A stretch of DNA of 45,476 nucleotides, from contig NZ_JAQUWN010000015.1 of the NCBI RefSeq assembly GCF_028692895.1, positions 1-45,476 of the forward strand. The letters run 5' to 3'. The notes below the pieces were generated by a model that was given only the letters and a program-made list of their open reading frames with translations, made no database searches and had not been told where the DNA came from. Positions within the stretch are counted from its first letter, which is position 1, and each line of letters opens with the position of its first letter. The DNA comes from Pseudodesulfovibrio sp. (GTDB lineage: Bacteria; Desulfobacterota; Desulfovibrionia; Desulfovibrionales; Desulfovibrionaceae). This document shows positions 31,937-40,481 of this stretch, in pieces. Position numbers and translations under genes: made by a program.

Positions 31937-31954
31937 TCCTGCGCCGCCGCGCGC

Positions 31955-32905
31955 CTACACGCCGCAGCGCAGGTCGGGCATGCCCATGGAGAGGCCGGGC
32001 AGGTGTGGTTCGGCGAAGAGGGGGGTGAGTTCCATATCGATGCTGACGGGCGGCTGATCGGGGAGTTGTCGGATGCGGGCGATGCCGCCGCCGAATTCGA
32101 TGGTCATGGGGATGATTTCCCGTTCGCTGTCGCCGCAGAGGCTTTCGCGGAATTCGGGGGTATAGCGGGTGACGGCGCCGTCGGGGCTGACGGCTTTGAC
32201 GGTGGTGAGGGTGGTGACGACGCGGGCTATGGAGCCGTCGTCGTGGAAGAGCAGGGAGTTGACGTCGCCGTTGACGCCCACGGCGTCGGGGTCGAAGGCG
32301 GTGATTTGGCCTGCGGGGGTGGTGACGGGGGTGGGTTTGGCGGGTTCGACGGAGCGCAGTTTCCCTTTGGGGGAGAAGCTGACGCCCATGCGGGCGCGGA
32401 TGCCTCCGGCGGGTGTGGCGACCATGACGGATTCGTCGGGCCAGAGGGTGACGGAGCGCAGCGCGCCGTCGGGGTAGAAGCCCAGGCCGATGACGTGGGC
32501 GGTGATTTGTCCTGCGGGTGTATTCAGGGTGACGGGTTTGGAGAAGCCTTTTTCGTCTTCCTGGGCCCAGTAGCCGGAGAGTTTGCCGTTGAGGGGGAAG
32601 ACGCGGTTGATGGTTCCGGCGGGGTGGAAGGTGACCAGTTCGGCGGGGATGGGCCCGGCGGGGGTCTTGACGACGGTCTGGTTCTCCAGGGGCAGGGATT
32701 TGAGGGCGCCGTCGGGGTGGAAGGTGACGGGCAGGACTTCTTTTTTGCGCAGGTCGTCGGTGGAGAACTGGGGCACGAGTTCGCCCAGCGGGGTGGCGAG
32801 GGGGCTGGCGGACGCGGCGGTGCAGGCCTGGGGCGAGCCGTCGGGGAAGCGTTCCATGTGGCGGGTGCAGTGCAGGACGCCGTAGGGGGTGGAGACATCT
32901 GGCAT
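31955..32905 (-). CDS. conserved beta-repeat protein of unknown function, nif-linked
   Basis: 316 residues, no signal peptide, no membrane helix. The sequence is built from repeats of about 35-45 residues with the pattern hydrophobic-F/Y-x-P-x-G-x-hydrophobic-K/R-S/V, such as VTFHPDGALKSLPLE, VTFHPAGTINRVFPLNG, LGFYPDGALRSVTLWP, VSFSPKGKLRSVEPA, LLFHDDGSIARV, each followed by a TPAG-x-I turn. The layout recalls MORN-like or WG-like beta repeats, but I cannot assign a family. I have a faint memory of similar clostridial proteins of unknown role. It begins 4 nt after a 42-codon peptide gene, and together they follow the homocitrate synthase under a sigma-54 promoter, so expression during nitrogen fixation is likely. 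A scaffold or binding role is a guess only. Confidence 0.7.
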   Translation of the reverse strand: MPDVSTPYGVLHCTRHMERFPDGSPQACTAASASPLATPLGELVPQFSTDDLRKKEVLPVTFHPDGALKSLPLENQTVVKTPAGPIPAELVTFHPAGTINRVFPLNGKLSGYWAQEDEKGFSKPVTLNTPAGQITAHVIGLGFYPDGALRSVTLWPDESVMVATPAGGIRARMGVSFSPKGKLRSVEPAKPTPVTTPAGQITAFDPDAVGVNGDVNSLLFHDDGSIARVVTTLTTVKAVSPDGAVTRYTPEFRESLCGDSEREIIPMTIEFGGGIARIRQLPDQPPVSIDMELTPLFAEPHLPGLSMGMPDLRCGV

Positions 32906-32909
32906 GGCG

Positions 32910-33038
32910 TTACCTCGCGGTGAGGGAGGGGGGCGCGGCGTGTGTCGCGGCCGGGGTGGCGGAGGGCGGCGCGGGCAGGGTCTGGGCGGTGCCGGACAGG
33001 AGGCAGAGCCAGAGGAGCGCGAAGGCGAGTTTTTTCAT
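32910..33038 (-). CDS. 42-residue peptide with signal sequence
   Basis: The ATG at 33038 lies in the sequence TGATG, sharing one base with the stop codon of the homocitrate synthase gene. The frame opens MKKLAFALLWLCLLSGTAQT, a near-ideal signal sequence (two Lys, hydrophobic core, small residues at a probable cleavage site), followed by only about 22 residues rich in Pro, Ala and Thr, and a TAA. The next gene starts 4 nt later. A mature peptide of this size has no recognisable domain. It could be an exported peptide, a small membrane protein, or a leader that couples translation of the next gene. An old frameshift that cut a signal peptide from the 316-residue protein is an alternative, but tight TGATG and TAA-N4-ATG junctions fit real genes. 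Confidence 0.55.
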   Translation of the reverse strand: MKKLAFALLWLCLLSGTAQTLPAPPSATPAATHAAPPSLTAR

Positions 33039-34159
33039 CAGCATGGCATATCCTTTCCGGCGGAGCGGGCGAGCCGGGCGAATTCGCCGGGAGTCAGGGG
33101 GCGGCGCAGGCGGTGGGCGTGTTCCCTTACCGCGCGGAGAAGGGTCGGGATGTCGTGGTCCTGGCGCGCCAAACCCGTCTGGTCCAGGGCGTCGGCGATG
33201 GCGGCGCGGCCGCTTTTGCCGCCCACGGCGACGGTTCGGCAGGCCCCGACCCGATTCGGGTCATAGGGTTCGAAGAGGGCCGGGGATTTGGTGAGCGCGT
33301 GGGCGTGAATGCCCGATTCGCAGGCGAAGATATCCTTGCCCGCAACGGCCTTTGTCCTCGGGATCGGTATCCCGGCAGCCTGAGAAACGGTGTCGCAGAG
33401 GTTGCGGATCGCTTCGGTGCGGTACGCATGTTCGGCCTCCTTTCTGAGAGTAATGTGCGCGGCCAGTTCCTCGGTGGCGGCGATGCCGGAGCGTTCGCCG
33501 ATGCCGAGCACGGAGGCGTCGGCGTAGTCCGCGCCCGAGGCCAGGGCGGTGGCCGCGTTGGCGGTGGCCATGCCGAAGTCGTCGTGGCAGTGCACGGCCA
33601 GGTCGGTCTTTGGCAGCTCGGCGCGGAAGATGCTGACGAGGTTGGCCATATCGAGGGGGGTGAGAATGCCCAGGGAGTCGGCCAGGCGGATGCGCGACGC
33701 GCCCATGTCGGCGGCCAGGCGGGCCGCTTCCAGAGAGAAGGCGAGGTCCGCGCGGGAGACGTCCTCCAGCCCTACGGAAATGTAGGAAATGCCCATGAGC
33801 CTGGCGGTGAGCACGGTGGAGGCCAGCCGTTCCTTGAGGGTGTCGCGGTCGGCGTCCAGCCGTTCGGCCATGTGCAGTTCGGACACGGGCACGCCGATGT
33901 TGACGCGGTTGACGCCCAGGGCGGAGGCCGCGCGGATGTCGCGTTCGCGGCAGGGGGTCCAGACGCTGAGGTGGGTCCGTCCGCAGCGCGGGCGGATGGT
34001 CCGGATGAAATCCCCAAGCCCGTCCTGGCCCACCCAGCCGATCTCCAGCTCGTCCACGCCCAGGGCCAGCAGGCCGTCGACGATGGCCTCCTTGGCCGGG
34101 CCGGAGAAATAGGCTCCGAAAAGTTGCGCTCCTTCTCTCAGTGTCGTGTCGATCAGCAT
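33038..34159 (-). CDS. nifV: homocitrate synthase, NifV-like
   Basis: 373 residues of the DRE-TIM (HMGL-like) family. It condenses acetyl-CoA with 2-oxoglutarate to homocitrate, the organic part of FeMo-cofactor. Seen are the N-terminal metal-binding DTTLREG (D4, R8), the metal ligands H190 and H192 in VHCHDDFGMATAN, the GIGERSG loop, and GIHAHAL in the C-terminal part. There is no leucine-type LeuA regulatory domain, matching NifV length. The family loop normally reads GERxGN; here it is GERSGI. GGAG lies 8 nt before the ATG at 34159. It is divergent from nifH and has its own sigma-54 promoter. A related synthase such as isopropylmalate or citramalate synthase is less likely because of the setting. 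Confidence 0.85.
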   Translation of the reverse strand: MLIDTTLREGAQLFGAYFSGPAKEAIVDGLLALGVDELEIGWVGQDGLGDFIRTIRPRCGRTHLSVWTPCRERDIRAASALGVNRVNIGVPVSELHMAERLDADRDTLKERLASTVLTARLMGISYISVGLEDVSRADLAFSLEAARLAADMGASRIRLADSLGILTPLDMANLVSIFRAELPKTDLAVHCHDDFGMATANAATALASGADYADASVLGIGERSGIAATEELAAHITLRKEAEHAYRTEAIRNLCDTVSQAAGIPIPRTKAVAGKDIFACESGIHAHALTKSPALFEPYDPNRVGACRTVAVGGKSGRAAIADALDQTGLARQDHDIPTLLRAVREHAHRLRRPLTPGEFARLARSAGKDMPC

Positions 34160-34201
34160 GTGTTTTCTCCAGCCGTTGGTTGTTGCTCCGTCTTATATGA
34201 A

Positions 34202-34216
34202 GCAGAAACGGTGCCA
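34202..34216 (-). promoter_or_regulatory. sigma-54 promoter of the nifV operon
   Basis: On the minus strand TGGCACCGTTTCTGC matches the -24/-12 consensus, with GG and GC exactly 10 nt apart and a perfect TGGCAC. Transcription would start near 34190, about 30 nt before the nifV ATG. Confidence 0.75.
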
Positions 34217-34286
34217 ATGTTGGTTTTCCAGTTTATCCTATTTAAATCATTGACTTTATGAGCGCAACCCTGGTCGCGGCAACCTG

Positions 34287-34352
34287 CATACACTTTTGTG
34301 GGAAACTACACCTTTGTGGTTCCGCAGGGTGTTTTCCTACACATCTTGTCGG
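34287..34352. promoter_or_regulatory. candidate upstream activator sites shared by nifV and nifH
   Basis: Three copies of TACAC-N3/4-TTGTSG start at 34289, 34307 and 34338. Two of them contain CAC-N4-GTG dyads. There are also two TGT-N8-ACA motifs (34297-34310 and 34330-34343). The classical NifA site TGT-N10-ACA was not found. The position, 70-130 nt from both sigma-54 promoters, suits enhancer-binding protein sites. Confidence 0.4.
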
Positions 34353-34390
34353 TGATTCATTGGTATCGAATTTAAATTAAACTTCTGTAA

Positions 34391-35311
<921 letters not shown>

Positions 35312-35382
35312 CCTCGGCCGGGCGAATTACAAACGAAATTAATCAATTCAAAACGATATCAATCAAATAGGAGATCACTGAA

Positions 35383-35736
35383 ATGATGATCATGATTCGA
35401 GCGATTGTTCGGCCCGAGAAAGCGGACGACGTGCTGGCCGCCCTGATGGACAACGGTTTTCCCGCCGTCACCAAGTTCTCCGTGGCTGGTCGCGGCAAGC
35501 AGCGCGGCATCAAGATCGGCGAGGTCACCTACGACGAGATCCCCAAGACGATGCTCATGAGCGTGGTCAACGCCGCCGACAAGGACTTCGTCATCAACAC
35601 GATCATGGACGCCGCCCGCTCCGGCGCCAAGGGCGCCTTCGGCGACGGCAAGATCTTCGTTTCCGACGTGGATGACGTCTACACCATCAGCTCCGGCGTC
35701 AACGAGACCGCCGCAGCCAGCGAGGGGGCCGCGTAA
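35383..35736 (+). CDS. nifI1: nitrogenase-specific PII-like regulator NifI1
   Basis: 117 residues, GlnB superfamily. MIMIRAIVRPEKADDVLAAL is the first beta-alpha unit; the T-loop region VAGRGKQRGIKIGEVTYDEIPKT is the form specific for NifI1 and lacks the uridylylated Tyr context of GlnB; GAKGAFGDGKIFVSDVDDVY closes the nucleotide site. In methanogens NifI1 and NifI2 form a complex that blocks the MoFe protein when ammonium is present, and 2-oxoglutarate relieves it. It ends in a short Ala-rich tail. The first of two adjacent ATGs is used, AGGAG nine nt upstream. The stop overlaps the nifI2 start (TAATG). Confidence 0.93.
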   Translation: MMIMIRAIVRPEKADDVLAALMDNGFPAVTKFSVAGRGKQRGIKIGEVTYDEIPKTMLMSVVNAADKDFVINTIMDAARSGAKGAFGDGKIFVSDVDDVYTISSGVNETAAASEGAA

Positions 35737-36110
35737 TGAAGGAAGTCATCGCAGTGGTGCGCATGAACATGATGAACAAGACCAAGGCCGCCCTCACCAA
35801 GGCCGGTGTGGACGCCTTCTTCGCCCACGAGGCGCAGGGGCGCGGCAAGGGGTTCGTCAATGCGAGCATCCTCTCCGGCGTGGAGAAGGGCTACGAGGAA
35901 GCGGCCGAGGTGCTGGGCGAGAAGGGCAAGCTCTACGCCAAGCGCGTCGTGACCGTGGTCGTCCCCGACGACATGGTCGAGGACGTCGTGGAGGCCATCA
36001 TGACGGTCAACCGGACCGGCAAGCCCGGCGACGGCAAGATCTTCGTACTGCCCATCGGCGACGCCGTGCGCGTCAGGACCCATGAAACCGGTGAAAAGGC
36101 GATTGTCTAG
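35736..36110 (+). CDS. nifI2: nitrogenase-specific PII-like regulator NifI2
   Basis: 124 residues, the second PII-like subunit of the nitrogenase switch. MKEVIAVVRMNMMNKTKAAL begins the fold; the T-loop (AHEAQGRGKGFVNASILSGV with a longer, Glu/Lys-rich stretch after it) is the NifI2 type; TGKPGDGKIFVLPIGDAVRVRTHETG matches the C-terminal nucleotide-binding part. It shares one base with the nifI1 stop, so the two subunits should be made in equal amounts. 26 nt separate it from the nifD ATG. Confidence 0.93.
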   Translation: MKEVIAVVRMNMMNKTKAALTKAGVDAFFAHEAQGRGKGFVNASILSGVEKGYEEAAEVLGEKGKLYAKRVVTVVVPDDMVEDVVEAIMTVNRTGKPGDGKIFVLPIGDAVRVRTHETGEKAIV

Positions 36111-36136
36111 CGCCGCTTTTGAAGGAGACAGCATAC

Positions 36137-37774
36137 ATGGCTAAGACGAAAAAGCTCGTGCAGCTCAAGCCCACCGACATCAAGGAAGAGCTTCTCGCGA
36201 AGTATCCTCCCAAGGTGGCCCGCAAGCGCGCCAAGCAGATCATGATCAACGAGGCCACGGGCAGCGGGACTGCTCCCGAGATTATGGCCAACGTCCGGAC
36301 CATCCCGGGCATCATCACCATGCGCGGCTGCACCTACGCAGGCTGCAAGGGCGTCATCATGGGCCCCACCCGCGACATCGTGAACATCACCCACGGCCCC
36401 ATCGGCTGCGGCTTCTACTCCTGGCTCACCCGCCGCAACCAGACCGATCCGGGTCCCGACGGCGACAACTACATGCCCTACTGCTTCTCCACGGACATGC
36501 AGGATCAGGACATCATCTTCGGCGGCGAGAAGAAGCTCGCCGCCGCCATCCAGGAAGCCTACGACCTCCTGCACCCCAAGGGCATCTGCGTTTTCGCGAC
36601 CTGCCCGGTGGGCCTCATCGGCGACGACATCCACGCGGTGTCCAAGAAGATGAAGGAGAAGTTCGGCGACTGCAACGTCTTCGCCTTCTCCTGCGAGGGC
36701 TACAAGGGCGTCTCCCAGTCCGCCGGCCACCACATCGCCAACAACCAGGTCTTCACCCACCTGGTGGGCGAGAGCGACAAGGAAGAGGAAGGCGAGTTCA
36801 AGGTCAACCTGCTCGGCGAGTACAACATCGGCGGCGACGCCTTCGAGATCGACCGCATCTTCCACAAGTGCGGCATCACCTGCCTGTCCACCTTCTCCGG
36901 CAACTCGTCCTACGACCAGTTCGCCCGGGCCCACCACGCCGACCTGAACCTGGTCATGTGTCACCGGTCCATCAACTACGTGGCCGACATGATGGAGACC
37001 AAGTACGGCATCCCGTGGTTCAAGGTGAACTTCATCAGCGCCAACTCCACGGCCAAGTCCCTGCGCAAGATCGGCCAGTACTTCGGCGACCCGGCCCTGA
37101 TCGACCGCATCGAGGCCGTCATCGCCGAGGAAATGCCCGCCGTGGAGGCCGCCCTGGCCGAGCACAAGCCGCGCACCGAAGGCAAGACCGCCATGCTTTT
37201 CGTCGGCGGCTCCCGCGCCCACCACTACCAGGACCTGTTCGGCGAGCTGGGCATGAAGACCCTGTCCGCCGGTTACGAGTTCGCCCACCGCGACGACTAC
37301 GAAGGCCGCCAGGTCATCCCGGACCTGGTCCCGGACGCCGACTCCCGCAACATCGAGGAGATCGAGGTTACGGCCGATCCCAAGCTCTACAGCCCCCGCA
37401 AGACCGAGGCCGAGATCAAGGCCCTGGAGGATTCCGGGTTCGAGTTCAAGGACTACGAAGGCATGAACACCCAGATGGACGAGGGCTCCATCGTCATCGA
37501 CGACCTCAACCAGTACGAGGCCGAGAAGCTGGTGGAGCTCTACAAGCCGGACATCTTCTGCGCCGGCATCAAGGAAAAGTACTCCATCCAGAAGTGCGGC
37601 GTGCCCATGAAGCAGTTGCACAGCTACGACTACGGCGGACCCTATGCGGGCTTCAAGGGCGCGATCAACTTCTACGCGGAGATCGACCGGCTCGTGAACA
37701 GCAAGGTCTGGTCCTACACGAAGTCCCCCTGGCAGAAGTCCCCCGAACTCATCGGCACCTTTGTGTGGGAATAA
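36137..37774 (+). CDS. nifD: nitrogenase MoFe protein alpha chain NifD
   Basis: 545 residues. P-cluster ligands C65 (MRGCTYAGCKG), C91 (GPIGCGFYSW) and C156 (ATCPVGLIGDD); FeMo-cofactor ligands C275 (LNLVMCHRSINY) and H495 (KQLHSYDYGG); substrate-site residues Q194 and H198 in GVSQSAGHHIAN; R100 in WLTRRNQ. About 50 extra residues lie between the cofactor Cys and His compared with Azotobacter, the insertion seen in clostridial and sulfate-reducer NifD. All ligands are intact, and the ligand set with HSYDYGG and the nifE/nifN/nifV context supports a molybdenum enzyme. The ATG at 36137 has AAGGAGA nearby; a TTG at 36119 would start before the ribosome binding site and is rejected. Confidence 0.96.
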   Translation: MAKTKKLVQLKPTDIKEELLAKYPPKVARKRAKQIMINEATGSGTAPEIMANVRTIPGIITMRGCTYAGCKGVIMGPTRDIVNITHGPIGCGFYSWLTRRNQTDPGPDGDNYMPYCFSTDMQDQDIIFGGEKKLAAAIQEAYDLLHPKGICVFATCPVGLIGDDIHAVSKKMKEKFGDCNVFAFSCEGYKGVSQSAGHHIANNQVFTHLVGESDKEEEGEFKVNLLGEYNIGGDAFEIDRIFHKCGITCLSTFSGNSSYDQFARAHHADLNLVMCHRSINYVADMMETKYGIPWFKVNFISANSTAKSLRKIGQYFGDPALIDRIEAVIAEEMPAVEAALAEHKPRTEGKTAMLFVGGSRAHHYQDLFGELGMKTLSAGYEFAHRDDYEGRQVIPDLVPDADSRNIEEIEVTADPKLYSPRKTEAEIKALEDSGFEFKDYEGMNTQMDEGSIVIDDLNQYEAEKLVELYKPDIFCAGIKEKYSIQKCGVPMKQLHSYDYGGPYAGFKGAINFYAEIDRLVNSKVWSYTKSPWQKSPELIGTFVWE

Positions 37775-37789
37775 GGAAGGATAACAGAC

Positions 37790-39166
37790 ATGGCATTACT
37801 CAGACACACCCCCGTTGAAGTGATGGAGCGCAAGGCGCTGACCATCAACCCGGCCAAGACGTGCCAGCCCATCGGCGCCATGTACGCCGCCCTGGGCATC
37901 CACGGCTGCCTGCCGCACTCCCACGGCTCGCAGGGCTGCTGCGCCTATCATCGCTCGGCGCTGACCCGGCACTACAAGGAGCCCGTCTCCGCGTCCACCA
38001 GCTCGTTCACGGAAGGCGCGTCCGTCTTCGGCGGCCACGCCAACCTGCTCCAGGCGATCAACAACATCTTCACGGTCTATGACCCCGAAGTGATCGCCGT
38101 GCACACCACCTGCCTGTCCGAGACCATCGGCGACGACCTGAACCAGATCTTCGACAAGGCGCGAAAGGAGGGCAAGGTGCCCGAGGGCAAGACCCTGCTG
38201 GGCGCCGCCACCCCGAGCTACGTGGGCTCCCACGTCACCGGCTTCTCCAACATGGTCAAGTCCATGGCCATGCTGGCCGAGCCCACCGGCAAGAAGACCC
38301 ACAAGGTCAACGTCATCCCCGGCTGGGTCGAGCCATCGGACATGGCCGAGATCAAGCGGTTGGCCGCGCTGGTCGGCGTTGACATCACCCTGTTCCCGGA
38401 CACCTCCGGGGTGCTCAACGCGCCCCTGACCGGCGAGTACAAGATGTTCCCCGACGGCGGCGTGACCATCAAGGAGCTCAAGGCCTGCGGCGACGCCATG
38501 GGCACCCTGGCCCTGGGCGAGTGGTGCTCGGCCGACGCGGCCCGCTGGCTCGACGCCAAGTGCAAGGTGCCCTGCACCGTGCTCGACATGCCCTTCGGCC
38601 TGGCCGCCACCGACCGGTTCATCGACGTGCTGCGCACCGTGGCGGGCGTCCCGGTTCCGGACGCGGTGGACTACGAGCGCGGCCAGTTGGTCGACATGAT
38701 CTCCGACATGCACCAGTACTTCTACGGCAAGCGCGTGGCCCTCTGGGGCGACCCGGACCAGCTCATCTCCATGTGCGAGTTCCTGGTCTCGCTCGACATG
38801 CAGCCCGTCTACGTCGTCACCGGCACCCCGGGCAAGTCCTTCGAGCGGCGGATCAAGGACATCTGCAAGGACCAGCCCTTCGAGGTCAAGGTCAAGGCCA
38901 AGGGCGACATGTTCCTGATGCACCAGTGGATCAAGAACGAGCCCGTGGACCTGCTCATCGGCAATACCTACGGCAAGTACATCGCCCGCGACGAGGACAT
39001 TCCTCTGCTCCGGTGGGGCTTCCCCATCCTGGACCGCCAGGGCCATCAGTACTTCCCGACAGTCGGCTACAAGGGCGGCCTCCGGTTGCTCGAAAAGATG
39101 TTGGACCTGCTCCTGGATCGCAAAGACCGCGATTCCTCCGAACAGGCGTTCGAGCTCGTCCTGTAG
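37790..39166 (+). CDS. nifK: nitrogenase MoFe protein beta chain NifK
   Basis: 458 residues. P-cluster ligands C25 (AKTCQPIGAMYA), C50 (HGSQGCCAYHR) and C108 (VHTTCLSETIGDD) are present. The N-terminal about 50-residue extension of Azotobacter NifK is missing, as is usual in this nitrogenase group. The C-terminal GFPILDRQGHQYFPTVGYKG block is conserved. It pairs with NifD in the alpha2-beta2 enzyme. 15 nt after nifD; followed by a strong stem-loop that separates the structural genes from the assembly genes. Confidence 0.96.
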   Translation: MALLRHTPVEVMERKALTINPAKTCQPIGAMYAALGIHGCLPHSHGSQGCCAYHRSALTRHYKEPVSASTSSFTEGASVFGGHANLLQAINNIFTVYDPEVIAVHTTCLSETIGDDLNQIFDKARKEGKVPEGKTLLGAATPSYVGSHVTGFSNMVKSMAMLAEPTGKKTHKVNVIPGWVEPSDMAEIKRLAALVGVDITLFPDTSGVLNAPLTGEYKMFPDGGVTIKELKACGDAMGTLALGEWCSADAARWLDAKCKVPCTVLDMPFGLAATDRFIDVLRTVAGVPVPDAVDYERGQLVDMISDMHQYFYGKRVALWGDPDQLISMCEFLVSLDMQPVYVVTGTPGKSFERRIKDICKDQPFEVKVKAKGDMFLMHQWIKNEPVDLLIGNTYGKYIARDEDIPLLRWGFPILDRQGHQYFPTVGYKGGLRLLEKMLDLLLDRKDRDSSEQAFELVL

Positions 39167-39176
39167 CTTGAAAAGT

Positions 39177-39211
39177 CCCCGCGGCGGAGACCTTCCCCCT
39201 CCGCCGCGGGG
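39177..39211 (+). terminator. intercistronic stem-loop after nifK
   Basis: A perfect 13-bp stem (39177-39189 with 39199-39211) and 9-nt loop, 10 nt after the nifK stop. No T run follows, so it is more likely a partial terminator or an mRNA-stabilising/processing element that keeps nifHDK message above that of the downstream genes. Confidence 0.6.
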
Positions 39212-39281
39212 CCCAAACCCGGCCCGGGCCCGGCCGCCCGCCCCCGGCGGCCCGACCCGAAAAACCCAAGGATGAAGGCGC

Positions 39282-40454
39282 ATGACACCGACCGCCGTCT
39301 CATACGAGTCCCACCCCTGTTTCGGCATGACGTCCCGCAGCAAGGTCGGCCGCCTCCACCTGCCCGTGGCTCCGCGCGCCAACGCGCGCATCCGCTTCGC
39401 CCCCGGGGCCAAGGCCGCTCCGGCCATGCTCCCCGAGGAGGCCGTCTCCTGGCTGGAAGGCGAGCTTTCGGCCGGGGGGACCCCGGTCGGCATCGTGGGC
39501 ATCACCGGCCCCGGCGACCCCATGGCCACGCCCGACGCCACCCTGCGCACCCTCCGGATGGTGCGCGGGCGGCACCCCGAAATTTCCCTGTGCCTGACCA
39601 CCGTGGGCATCGGCGTGGAGCGCTATGCCGAGGCGCTCAAGGCGGTGGGGCTCTCCCACGTCACCCTGCTGGTGGACGCCGTGGACCCGGCCGTGGCCGA
39701 AGGCCTGTACGCCTGGATTCGCCCCTCCACCAGGACCATGCCACTGCCCGCCGCGGCCAGGGTGCTGGTGGACGAGCAGACCCGTGCCGTGAAGGCCCTC
39801 AAGGCGGCCGGTGTGGCCGTCAAGGTCAACACCACGGTCTATCCCGGCCACAACGCCGACCATGTGGAGGCCATCGCCAAGACCATGGCCGGGCTGGGCG
39901 CGGACATCATGGCCGTGGTCCCGTTCTGGCCCGGCAAGGAGGGCGGCGAGTTCCCGGCCACGCCGGACATGGACCTGCTGGCCCGGGTGCGCGACCAGGT
40001 CGCGCGCCACATCAATCTCATGCCTTCCTGGGAGGAGTGCGGCGAGGTCGTTTCCGGCCTGGAGAAGCGCCGGTCCCAGGGCGGCGTCTCCGCGACACTG
40101 CCCCGCCCGACCGGGGAGCGGCCCAACGTGGCCGTGGTCAGCGCGAACGGTATCGACGTGGACCTGCACCTGGGCCAGGCGGCCAGGGTGCTCATCTACG
40201 GTCCGCGCGAGGACAGGCTGCCCTGCCTGCTCGAGGTGCGCGACGCGCCGGATGCGGGCACGGGCGCCGCCCGCTGGCAGGAACTCGGCGAGCTGCTCGC
40301 CGACTGCTTCGTCCTCCTGGCGGCCAGCGCCGGGCCGAGCCCGCGCGAGCTGCTGGCCCGCGGCGGGCTGACGGTCATGATTACCGATGGTGAGATCGCC
40401 CCCACCGTGGACGTTCTCTACGGCGGCGGGAAAGGCAAGAAGTGCAAGAAGTAA
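39282..40454 (+). CDS. NifB paralogue lacking the radical-SAM cysteines, with NifX-like C-terminal domain
   Basis: 390 residues that align with the NifB at 43926 over nearly the whole length: HPCF (11-14), GRLHLPVAP, GITGPGDPMATPDAT (NifB: GIAGPGDPFANPAET), LSHVTLLVDAVDPAVAEGLYAW, VKVNTTVYPG, and a C-terminal NifX-like domain with VDLHLGQA and APDAG. Yet the CxxxCxxC loop aligns without a gap and every Cys is changed: C30, C34, C37 and C43 of NifB correspond to A33, I37, A40 and A46; C19 corresponds to V22 and C257 to W250. H11, C13, C104 and C253 are kept. So the radical-SAM cluster cannot form in the normal way, while the fold, the SAM-contacting GPGDP motif and the NifX-like domain remain. 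The frame is intact with normal codon use, so this is not a decaying pseudogene. Possible roles: cluster carrier, NifB partner or NifX/NafY-like chaperone. The tail GKGKKCKK is odd. Confidence 0.85.
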   Translation: MTPTAVSYESHPCFGMTSRSKVGRLHLPVAPRANARIRFAPGAKAAPAMLPEEAVSWLEGELSAGGTPVGIVGITGPGDPMATPDATLRTLRMVRGRHPEISLCLTTVGIGVERYAEALKAVGLSHVTLLVDAVDPAVAEGLYAWIRPSTRTMPLPAAARVLVDEQTRAVKALKAAGVAVKVNTTVYPGHNADHVEAIAKTMAGLGADIMAVVPFWPGKEGGEFPATPDMDLLARVRDQVARHINLMPSWEECGEVVSGLEKRRSQGGVSATLPRPTGERPNVAVVSANGIDVDLHLGQAARVLIYGPREDRLPCLLEVRDAPDAGTGAARWQELGELLADCFVLLAASAGPSPRELLARGGLTVMITDGEIAPTVDVLYGGGKGKKCKK

Positions 40455-40481
40455 AACACGACATCACGAGGAGTTGAAGAA

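Larger units (their letters stand above)
31285..31954. other. 670-nt repeat-rich region between convergent genes
   Basis: No coding frame is supported. It holds, left to right, a dispersed repeat copy (31287-31420), a 30-bp inverted repeat (31477-31546), a segment with direct repeats of GAAGACTTG (around 31574 and 31639), a large hairpin (31676-31751) and a second, inverted copy of the dispersed repeat (31821-31936). Confidence 0.6.

Noticed and set aside
34287-34352. Standard NifA binding site TGT-N10-ACA
   Set aside because: Only TGT-N8-ACA spacings were found, so I did not call NifA boxes.
36119-36137. TTG start 18 nt upstream for nifD
   Set aside because: It lies before the AAGGAGA ribosome binding site that serves the ATG at 36137.
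39282-40454. Calling the NifB paralogue a pseudogene
   Set aside because: The frame is complete, codon use is normal, substitutions are concentrated at cluster Cys, and the ribosome binding and operon context are intact.
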